Source: Bacillus sp. FJAT-29790 (GTDB lineage: Bacteria; Bacillota; Bacilli; Bacillales; Cytobacillaceae). From it: a DNA stretch of 64,000 bases. The position numbers and the translations under genes were made by a program. The notes beneath the pieces are model-generated. The model saw nothing but the letters and a program-made list of their open reading frames with translations. It did not search any database and was not told the DNA's origin. The stretch covers positions 144,525 through 208,524 of the forward strand of contig NZ_JAHNZZ010000004.1 of assembly GCF_019039215.1 (NCBI RefSeq), given 5' to 3'. How positions within the stretch are numbered: position 1 is the first letter of the stretch; the number at the start of each line of letters is the position of its first letter. Shown here piece by piece: positions 19,190 through 26,915 of this stretch.

Positions 19190-22100
19190 TTGAAGAAATG
19201 GGTGAAGACAGGCCTTTCCATCGGAGCATCTGCTTCTCTTATTATGCCAACCATCGCGTCTGCTGGCACGGTGGATTCATTTGGCAAACTGAAAGACATT
19301 GAAAAACCTGATATTTTAAAGGAATTGACAAAATCAGCGTCAGAACAGAAAATTCTTGCCTTTAAAAAGCAGCAAGAAATGAAAGAACAGCAAAGCAAAG
19401 ATACAATTATCATTAAACACAGCAAGCCGCTTGCCAATTCAGTACACCAGAAAGCAGGGACAACTTTACAAAAATCGATCCCATCCCTTGGCTATGATGT
19501 CGTAAAGCTTCGTAAAGGGCAAAAGCTGAAATCTGTCCTTGCCTATTACTCACAGGTCGAAGGCGTTACCGCCGCATTGCCTAGTGTGCAATATAAGTCA
19601 TTAAGTATGGGCGATCCGAAAAAAAGCGAACAATATCATCATTCTCTATTACAAATTGATGAGGCGTTAAAACTAGCAGGCAATCATAAAGTGACTGTTG
19701 CTGTCATCGACACAGGAATGGATATAAAGCATCCAGAACTGAAGTCGGTGGTTCTGCCTCCATACAATGCGGCTGATCCGGCAAACGGAGCATTTACAGA
19801 TCAGCATGGTACACACGTAGCAGGTATTATAGCAGCTGAAGCAAACAACGGAATTGGTGGGCAAGGAATCAGCCCGAATGCAAAAATCCTTCCGATTGAT
19901 GTATTTAATGGCGGCTGGGGAGCGAGTGACTATGTAATCGCAGAAGGAATTATGTATGCTATTGAAAAAGGCGCAAATGTCATCAATATGAGCCTTGGCG
20001 GCTATATGGAATCCCCGATCTTTGAAGAAGCTGTCCAGAAAGCGATTGATGCAGGCATTACAGTAGTAGCAGCTGCTGGAAATGAATCGTGGGATGAGTA
20101 TTCTTCTCCGGCCTCCTATGATGGGGTTATCTCTGTTGGGGCAACGAATTCAAAAAATGAATTGGCTTATTTCTCGAATTTTGGTCCATCTGTTAATCTG
20201 GTGGCACCAGGGGAAGACGTATACAGCACAGTAATTGACTACTTAAAAGGTTCTTCGTTTATGAGGGCGAGCGGGACTTCAATGGCCTCACCGATGGTTG
20301 CTGGGGTTGCAGCCTTATTAAAATCGAAATACCCAGATTTAAAGCCGCAAGAAGTGAAATATATTTTAGAACAAACAGCCACAGATCTTGGCGAAAAAGG
20401 CTATGACCTGAAATTTGCCCATGGGCTTGTCAATCCTGTCGCAGCTTTAAAATACGACATGAAAAATCTTCCGAAAATGAACTCTTTAACTCAAGAAGAA
20501 AAGCTAGCGAATGCGTTACAACTAAAGGCTAAGGGTGAAGATGTACATACAGGCAAATTCACGAAGCCGGAAGAACGCCATTATTACAAGATTGCTTTAA
20601 ATAAGGGGGAGTTTGTACAGACTGTTCTCGCAGGTACAGACATGTATGACTACTCCATGGAGTTCTCCTTTGTTCCAAACAAAGGCAATGAAGACAAGGA
20701 TAAACCGCTGAAAGTGAATGACACAAAAGCGGGCGGAACGGAAGGATATTTATATAAAGCTGAAGAGGACGGAACGTTACTTATTGAAGTCCGTGATGCG
20801 AACGGCAATTACAGCTTGGATGGAAAATCCGAATATACATTTAAAGCGGAAAAGCTAGCAGAATTGATCGTTGACAAATCTTCAAAAGACAATGTCATTC
20901 CAATTGAAGCTATTCCATATACAAGCTCAGACGATAAAAACGGGCCATTTACGCTAGTTTCTGAGGATGGAGGTCCAGATAAGGACTATTTCTCATTCTC
21001 CGTAGAAGAACGACAAATCATTTCCTTTGATGTGTCAGGTGTTCCGGGCGTCGACTCATCATTAGCACTTTATTTTAAAGATGATTTAGAAATGGAGCGT
21101 CCGCAAGGCCTTCCTTCATATGAGCCGTGGCCATATCCAATGAAATATGCAAATAATGGTGGCAAAAGCGAAGGGGAAAAGCTCGTATTTGAAGCTATTC
21201 CAGGCATGGAATATGTCCTTGAAGTTTCTGGAGAACCAAGTCAGAACTTTTTCTTTGGTTCGTTCTTCTTTGGATTCTTTAAAGAACCAACGCCAAGTGC
21301 GTCAGCGATTCCTTATGAATTAAATGTAACGACACTTGATCTTCCACCAGATGAGGACGGGCTTCCGATCAGAGAAGAACACCTTGAACAAGAATACATG
21401 GATGGAGAAATGACGGAGGAAGCTTATCAAGAGGCGAAGAAAGCGCAATTTGAAAAAAGCGTGGAAGTGATCGTAGAGGGAGATTACTGGCGCATGTTTG
21501 ATCGCGAATATGTAGATCAAATTGTTGAACATGCTGTTCCATTTACAATTGGGAAGGATCAGAAGGGGTATTTCCAATTCGATGGGGACGAGGATTTCTA
21601 TTCTTTCACCTCTGATTCCGATGCGATTTATGAATTCGAATTTGACAAAGCGAAGGATCAGAACCCATGGGCAACAATCTTAGAATATGATGAGAAGAAC
21701 AATGATTTAATCCCGGTTGAATATATTGGCGGGTATTATTTCTTTGGACCACAGCCTGAAATGAAAGCAACAGTTCCTCTTAAAAAAGACAAAAAATATT
21801 TCATTCAGCTGCAAAATGGGAATGGCATTTCAGGTGATCCATATGTCATTAAATCGAAGAATATCATGCCTGTTCCTAAAAATAACAAGAACCCGGATAA
21901 CAATCCACTTCTTGCGCAAATATTAAAGCCTGGGCAGGCAATTGAAGATCACTTAATTTATGGTGGAGATTCAGATTACTACTATTACAAACATCGTGGC
22001 GATGACAAAATCTTCAATCTGCAAGTAACAACGAAGCCATTCACTGATCAGCAGCTGAAGGATTTGCCAAAATCGGTTACGAATGAGCTGATCCCATTCG

Positions 22101-22693
22101 CTTATGTTATTGAAGACACGAATGGCAATATGAAGATAGATCCAGAGGAAGCTGGAAAGGTCATCGATCTTGCAACCTATTACAACGGTTCAGCCTTTTA
22201 TGTGAACGGTTCCTTTAAAGCGAAGAAAGACACCGGTTATTTCGTTCTTACTCATGGCTGGTCATTTGATGGACTTTCTGTTCAACCGTACGAAATCCAA
22301 TTAAATGATTTAACACGTGCAAGCAAACCGAAAGATACTGTCGTAAACAATGTGCCATCAAAGCCACTTAGCTTAAAAGCTGAAAAAGGCCAATTAGTAG
22401 GCAAAGGCTACTTTAATGCCGGCGTGGACTTTGGCGACAAAGACTATTATCAGCTGAATGTAGACAAAAAAGGCACGGCGACAATCACGCTGAAAGCTGG
22501 ATTCACGTTAGATGGAGTTATTAAGGTATATAATGAAAAAGGAACATTAGTCAAAGAATTTGATTACTACGGTGTTGGCGATGATGAAGTCGGCATACTC
22601 ACTCTCGAAAAAGGAAAATACTTTATCGAAATCAGTGAGGCAATGAGTAGGGCTTCAATCATTCCTTATGAATTAACTGTGCAAATTAAATAG
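19190..22693 (+). CDS. Secreted subtilisin-like serine peptidase (S8), 1167 aa
   Basis: The start is TTG 19190 behind TTAGGAGGG. A Sec signal peptide (MKKWVKTGLSIGASASLIMP, cleavage near ASA-GT) is followed by a propeptide-like region to about residue 130. The S8 catalytic domain has Asp174 (VIDTGMD), His206 (HGTHVAG) and Ser364 (GTSMASPMVAG). About 750 C-terminal residues carry several jelly-roll-like PPC-type segments (for example EERHYYKIALNKGEFVQTV and DEDFYSFTSDSD). There is no SLH domain or sortase motif, so retention at the surface is unclear. It is divergent from secA2 and ends before its own terminator; S-layer maturation or turnover is possible but unproven. Confidence 0.9.
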   Translation: MKKWVKTGLSIGASASLIMPTIASAGTVDSFGKLKDIEKPDILKELTKSASEQKILAFKKQQEMKEQQSKDTIIIKHSKPLANSVHQKAGTTLQKSIPSLGYDVVKLRKGQKLKSVLAYYSQVEGVTAALPSVQYKSLSMGDPKKSEQYHHSLLQIDEALKLAGNHKVTVAVIDTGMDIKHPELKSVVLPPYNAADPANGAFTDQHGTHVAGIIAAEANNGIGGQGISPNAKILPIDVFNGGWGASDYVIAEGIMYAIEKGANVINMSLGGYMESPIFEEAVQKAIDAGITVVAAAGNESWDEYSSPASYDGVISVGATNSKNELAYFSNFGPSVNLVAPGEDVYSTVIDYLKGSSFMRASGTSMASPMVAGVAALLKSKYPDLKPQEVKYILEQTATDLGEKGYDLKFAHGLVNPVAALKYDMKNLPKMNSLTQEEKLANALQLKAKGEDVHTGKFTKPEERHYYKIALNKGEFVQTVLAGTDMYDYSMEFSFVPNKGNEDKDKPLKVNDTKAGGTEGYLYKAEEDGTLLIEVRDANGNYSLDGKSEYTFKAEKLAELIVDKSSKDNVIPIEAIPYTSSDDKNGPFTLVSEDGGPDKDYFSFSVEERQIISFDVSGVPGVDSSLALYFKDDLEMERPQGLPSYEPWPYPMKYANNGGKSEGEKLVFEAIPGMEYVLEVSGEPSQNFFFGSFFFGFFKEPTPSASAIPYELNVTTLDLPPDEDGLPIREEHLEQEYMDGEMTEEAYQEAKKAQFEKSVEVIVEGDYWRMFDREYVDQIVEHAVPFTIGKDQKGYFQFDGDEDFYSFTSDSDAIYEFEFDKAKDQNPWATILEYDEKNNDLIPVEYIGGYYFFGPQPEMKATVPLKKDKKYFIQLQNGNGISGDPYVIKSKNIMPVPKNNKNPDNNPLLAQILKPGQAIEDHLIYGGDSDYYYYKHRGDDKIFNLQVTTKPFTDQQLKDLPKSVTNELIPFAYVIEDTNGNMKIDPEEAGKVIDLATYYNGSAFYVNGSFKAKKDTGYFVLTHGWSFDGLSVQPYEIQLNDLTRASKPKDTVVNNVPSKPLSLKAEKGQLVGKGYFNAGVDFGDKDYYQLNVDKKGTATITLKAGFTLDGVIKVYNEKGTLVKEFDYYGVGDDEVGILTLEKGKYFIEISEAMSRASIIPYELTVQIK

Positions 22694-22700
22694 GATAGGA

Positions 22701-22735
22701 GAAAAGTCTAGTATGATGCTAGACTTTTCTTTATT
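22701..22735 (+). terminator. Intrinsic terminator after the subtilase gene
   Basis: GAAAAGTCTAG, loop TATGATG, CTAGACTTTTC, then TTTATT. Confidence 0.85.
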
Positions 22736-22797
22736 CTCCAATTTTCTGTTAAAATATAGATAGTTTAAAAGAATAAAAGAAAAGGAGAAAAATAAAG

Positions 22798-25251
22798 ATG
22801 TTTAAATCAGCAGCAGGAGCATTTGTTTTCCTGTTCGTTTTTTTATTTTCCGGACAGGCACAAGCACATGTCATAGATGAAACAAAATTAAAACAAGCGG
22901 CTGCAAGCTATGAGGATTATTACACCCTACAGCAGAAGTATAAAGGGGAAAGTGGGGTCACCTTTGAAAGCTACAGCTACAAATGGAAATCAATCGAGCA
23001 ACTAAAAGCACTTGAGCAAGAATTATTAGCGAACAAGCATGGACGTGAGCTTTCCTATTTAGGAAAGGTCGTTATTTATCCAGATTACCCTGCCGGAAAA
23101 AATATTCTCGGTCAGTATTATGCCAGTTACGAATACGGTCCGAATGTGATTCGTTATGCGGCTGACCGAAAAATAGAATTATATGGGGGAAATGAACTCA
23201 CGACTCCCGAACAAATGGCAACGACCCTCTCACATGAATACGGTCATCATTTCACCTATTATCATTTAATCGAAGGTGAAAAGGTTCTTCCTGATAACTG
23301 GATGGGTTCCGAATATGCGAAAGCAAGAGGATTAGACAAGCATTCTCAGGCCCACTTAGGGGACGGGGCATATATATGGAATATGGCTGAAATCGTAGCA
23401 GAAGACTATGTCCAGCTTTTTGGGACGGAGAATGCGATTAAGACACATATGCAAATGAATGGCCATATTCAATCTGCATTTGACGGAACAGGGTTAATGG
23501 AGTACTGGGCAACCTTATTGAACGATCATCGTTATTCAGTCGTTTCTCCGATATCAATGTACGTGACAGGCTTTCAAAAGCAATTATCTGAACAGTATGA
23601 TCTACAGCTATACACGAGAAATTTACAAAATCAATCCGCCTATTTGATGGCACAGGATAGCTCATTTACCTATGCCCCTGTCCAATTAACAAGCTGGGAC
23701 CACGTTCCAGAACAGGAAAGCTGGATTCGTTATCGTCAGCTGCCCGCAAGTAAAGCGTGGGTGCTAGATGCATCAAGAGTTGAGGGGATGAGACTTCAGG
23801 CCATTCAGCATCAGCAGGAAGGCTTCAATAGAGGGTCAAAAACGGTAACCCTTAACTATGCGAACATGAATCAATCAATCCAGTCGAAAGAACAAATGAA
23901 TGCGCTTGAAGCGAAACAATATACCATTCCAGAAATTAAAAAAATCCTCAGAGAAACGGCAGTTACTAAGGGCATCCCTGCAGAAATTCTGAAGGCAATT
24001 GCCTATGTAGAAACAGGTTTTAAGCAATTTGATGCGAACGATCAGCCAATCATTGCAGACGATGGCGGAATCGGCATGATGCAGGTGACGATGACCGACC
24101 AAGAGATGAAGAACAAAGGAATCGACAAAGAAAAGCTGAAATGGGATATCCAATATAATATCGAAACAGGTGCGGACATTTTATTAGCAAAATGGAAGCT
24201 TAATATCCCAACGATTAATCACCATGATCCTAATCATCTTGAAGACTGGTATTTTGCCATCATGGCATATAACGGACTCTCGAAGCGAAATGACCCGAAC
24301 ATCAATCAGGGAAAGAAGCCGTACCAAGAAAGAGTATACGATTATATAAGAGGTTTAGGGCAATTAGAAATCGCTGCAACGCCTACGATTGATATTCGCT
24401 ATCCGAATCCGGAAGCGCCAGACTTGATTGTATTTGGTGATCAGCCAAACTATCAGTGGGGTTCGAGTACAAGAACAAAACAGAATTTAAAGGCTGGAGA
24501 CACGGTTTACACGTTCAATTCAAGTGCGTACGCCAATTTAAGAGACGGGGTGGATGGGGCTCTGTCGAGGAAGTTAAATCATTATACCCCATTGCAAATC
24601 ACTAAAGGTCCTTTTGAAACGATCAGCAATCCGAATAATCAGTACGTCATGTACAAAGTAAAGGGTAATGGCTTTGAAGGCTATATGGCATCCTCTAATA
24701 TAATCAAAGCTGAATTAAAGGTTTTTTCAGATATTAATAGGGAGGAAGTAGCCACAGCGGTCGCTTATCTCCAAGTAAGGAATATTATTAATGGCTATCA
24801 GGATGGAACATTCAAGCCGGACAATGCGCTCTCACGTCACAATGCAGCTAAGTTGCTAGTGAATGCATTGAAGCTCAAGCTTCCTGAAGGCTATAAGATG
24901 AAGGCGACTGATATGAGTCCGAATCATCCGGGCTATGAGGACATGCGCATTGCAGAAGCTCACAATCTCATGGGGGATGGAGGAAAGCTTCGTCCAGATG
25001 AGTTTTTATCGCGTTCACAAATGGCATCGATTCTTGTCCGTGCATTCGGTGATTATTATGAGAAGCCAACGAAGGATTATCCCTTCACAGATATTGGACC
25101 GAACACCTATAATTTCGAAAATATGAATACCCTTGCACATAACAAAATCACTATCTCTGATCCATTCAGACCGAATACGTCTGTTACAAGGTCTCAGTTT
25201 GCTTTATTCTTAGAAAGAACCATTCAATTGGTGGAGGGAAAACAAGAATAA
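22798..25251 (+). CDS. Zinc metallopeptidase-like / lytic transglycosylase / SLH surface protein
   Basis: This is an unusual multidomain secreted protein of 817 residues. Signal peptide about 1-23 (ending QAQA). Residues 146-151 are HEYGHH, a zinc-peptidase HExxH motif, with EIVAED (Glu198 or Glu202) as a likely third ligand. Residues about 375-515 are an SLT-type lytic transglycosylase domain with the likely catalytic Glu405 in IAYVETGF and then GGIGMMQVT. A region (about 540-640) resembling an SH3-like wall-binding segment follows. Three SLH domains occupy about 643-810 (NIINGYQDGTFKPDNALSRH and two more). The start ATG 22798 follows AAAAGGAGAAA. It would be bound to the wall polymer by SLH and cut peptidoglycan, and perhaps protein. 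Activities are inferred from motifs. Confidence 0.85.
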   Translation: MFKSAAGAFVFLFVFLFSGQAQAHVIDETKLKQAAASYEDYYTLQQKYKGESGVTFESYSYKWKSIEQLKALEQELLANKHGRELSYLGKVVIYPDYPAGKNILGQYYASYEYGPNVIRYAADRKIELYGGNELTTPEQMATTLSHEYGHHFTYYHLIEGEKVLPDNWMGSEYAKARGLDKHSQAHLGDGAYIWNMAEIVAEDYVQLFGTENAIKTHMQMNGHIQSAFDGTGLMEYWATLLNDHRYSVVSPISMYVTGFQKQLSEQYDLQLYTRNLQNQSAYLMAQDSSFTYAPVQLTSWDHVPEQESWIRYRQLPASKAWVLDASRVEGMRLQAIQHQQEGFNRGSKTVTLNYANMNQSIQSKEQMNALEAKQYTIPEIKKILRETAVTKGIPAEILKAIAYVETGFKQFDANDQPIIADDGGIGMMQVTMTDQEMKNKGIDKEKLKWDIQYNIETGADILLAKWKLNIPTINHHDPNHLEDWYFAIMAYNGLSKRNDPNINQGKKPYQERVYDYIRGLGQLEIAATPTIDIRYPNPEAPDLIVFGDQPNYQWGSSTRTKQNLKAGDTVYTFNSSAYANLRDGVDGALSRKLNHYTPLQITKGPFETISNPNNQYVMYKVKGNGFEGYMASSNIIKAELKVFSDINREEVATAVAYLQVRNIINGYQDGTFKPDNALSRHNAAKLLVNALKLKLPEGYKMKATDMSPNHPGYEDMRIAEAHNLMGDGGKLRPDEFLSRSQMASILVRAFGDYYEKPTKDYPFTDIGPNTYNFENMNTLAHNKITISDPFRPNTSVTRSQFALFLERTIQLVEGKQE

Positions 25252-25254
25252 TTG

Positions 25255-25297
25255 AAAAACCCCCTAGTTCTCATGTTGAGAACTAGGGGGTTTTTAT
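25255..25297. terminator. Bidirectional intrinsic terminator
   Basis: AAAAACCCCCTAGTTCTCA, short loop, TGAGAACTAGGGGGTTTTT: a perfect 19-bp dyad between the convergent genes at 22798 and 25415. Confidence 0.95.
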
Positions 25298-25414
25298 ATG
25301 AAGATAAAAATAAAGAAATCGGCTATTCGCCGATTTCCTCTAATCCCACCTCTTACATCTAACCTCTAGTTTGGTAGCTTGTCCGATTAGATTGCCTATG
25401 TATCCAATAATCTA

Positions 25415-26395
25415 TTAAAATTGCGCTCGATATAAAAACGCAGCAAATTGCGAGCGGGTCACAAACTCTTCAGGCTTAAAGCTGCCATCGTTATAGCCGG
25501 TTGTGATCCCGGAAGCGGCGAGCTTCTGCACATCCTCATAGGCCCAATGGCTTGAATCAACATCAGTGAATGTCTTTGGAGAAGCAGGGGCTTTCAAGTT
25601 ATACGCTCTTGAAATGATCGCTGCCATCTGTCCGCGTGTTAAGGAATCACTTGGTTTAAATTGGTTCGCTCCATTCCCTTTGAAAATCCCCTTCTCAAAT
25701 ACGGCATTGACAACACCGACTGCCCAGTGATTAGAAGAGACATCAGGGAAATTCCCGGAGCGATTGTTCATTTTTAAGCTGAAGGCCTCGGCAAGCATCG
25801 CCGCGACTTCTGCTCTTGTAATGTTATCTTGTGGCATGAAGTAGCTATTCTCGTAACCAAGCACTAAGTCTTCTTTTGCTAATTTATTAACAATTGGGTA
25901 AGCCCAGTGGCTTTCATCGACATCATGGAACTGTCCGATGTTCAAATCATATGAAAGAACACGTCTCGCACCTAAATAGCGCCCTTTCCAGTAATTATCA
26001 TTTAAGCCTGAGATGGAAATCCCGCTGGAAGTGGCCGAATGTATAAACCGTTCGTTTCCTATGTAAATACCTGCGTGTGATACACCGGATCCTAACGTAT
26101 CGAAAAGGACGATATCGCCCGTCCGCAAGTTGTTTCTATCTATAGATGTACCTGTTTTCGCTAAATCCTTTGTTGTTCTCGGCATATTGACTCCTAGTGA
26201 CCGGTATACAGTCTGAATGTATCCAGAACAATCAAAGCCTCTTTCGTCCGTTCCAGCGTATTTATATGGAACACCTATGTATTTTTTGGCAACAGGTAGA
26301 AGCTTGTCATAGTTTGTATTCGCAGAAGCCGTTCCATTTGATAATAAAAATATGGAAAAACACGAAACAATTCCTATTATCGTTCGTCTAATCAT
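25415..26395 (-). CDS. NlpC/P60 endopeptidase with three SLH domains
   Basis: This 326-residue secreted enzyme has a signal peptide (about 1-25, ending ASA). An NlpC/P60 domain (about 30-150) follows with the catalytic cysteine in GFDCSGYIQTVYR, the first histidine in SHAGIYIG and a further His in FIHSATSSGI. Three SLH domains (about 155-326) anchor it: FHDVDESHWAYPIVN, FPDVSSNHWAVGVVN and FTDVDSSHWAYEDVQ, each followed by an FKP/FMP-type LTRGQ/ITRAE/VTRSQ motif. The family cuts D-Glu-diamino-acid bonds in peptide stems, so this is a wall-bound peptidoglycan hydrolase. It is convergent with the preceding gene and divergent from the S-layer gene. Confidence 0.93.
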   Translation of the reverse strand: MIRRTIIGIVSCFSIFLLSNGTASANTNYDKLLPVAKKYIGVPYKYAGTDERGFDCSGYIQTVYRSLGVNMPRTTKDLAKTGTSIDRNNLRTGDIVLFDTLGSGVSHAGIYIGNERFIHSATSSGISISGLNDNYWKGRYLGARRVLSYDLNIGQFHDVDESHWAYPIVNKLAKEDLVLGYENSYFMPQDNITRAEVAAMLAEAFSLKMNNRSGNFPDVSSNHWAVGVVNAVFEKGIFKGNGANQFKPSDSLTRGQMAAIISRAYNLKAPASPKTFTDVDSSHWAYEDVQKLAASGITTGYNDGSFKPEEFVTRSQFAAFLYRAQF

Positions 26396-26684
26396 ATAGG
26401 GAAAAACCTCCTTATTCGAAAAAGAATCAGATATTTTGACGATTTATGTAATATGGGTATTTTAGCATATATTACTAATTTGTTATTTTACAATTACGTA
26501 ACAAAATGATGACTAAATAGATGGGGAGAAGAATAGGCTTGTTTCTATAAGAGATTTGTAATCGCTACACATAAATAATGTGAATTTATTTTGTCATATT
26601 GTCATTACGTTGTGAATATAGTGTAAGTGTTTGGTTTTAATTTTAGGAAAAATACAAATTAGGTAAAAAGATGTTAATAAAGGC

Positions 26685-26712
26685 TTGCTATTTATGCCAT
26701 TTATTGTAGAAT
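26685..26712 (+). promoter_or_regulatory. Likely S-layer gene promoter
   Basis: TTGCTA (26685-26690), a 16-bp spacer and TAGAAT (26707-26712). A second possible promoter begins with TTGTCA at 26591. The predicted transcript has a leader of about 200 nt starting with the hairpin-forming GAGGAATTTCCTC, as is common for abundant S-layer mRNAs. The 26396-26684 part holds no gene. Confidence 0.55.
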
Positions 26713-26758
26713 AATAGGAAAGGTATAGAGGAATTTCCTCAAGGAGGGAATTCTACTG

Positions 26759-26788
26759 GTGGAAAATGACAATCAGTTAAGTGATTGA
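26759..26788 (+). other. Possible leader mini-ORF in the S-layer mRNA
   Basis: AAGGAGGG at 26741-26748 is a strong ribosome site, but the S-layer start lies 170 bp further on. It is followed at 26759 by GTG and nine codons ending in TGA (peptide MENDNQLSD). It could be a translated leader or only a ribosome standby site. The ribosome site also lies in an inverted repeat (AATTTCCTC with GAGGGAATT). Confidence 0.3.
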
Positions 26789-26915
26789 CATTAATTCTAT
26801 AAAATTCTATACTAATATTTGTTAACAAGTTAGTTTAAGAGGACAATACATAGAAATGTAGACTCTTAGATTTTCTTCAATAATTTTCAAGTATAAAAAG
26901 GGAGGAAATATCTCA

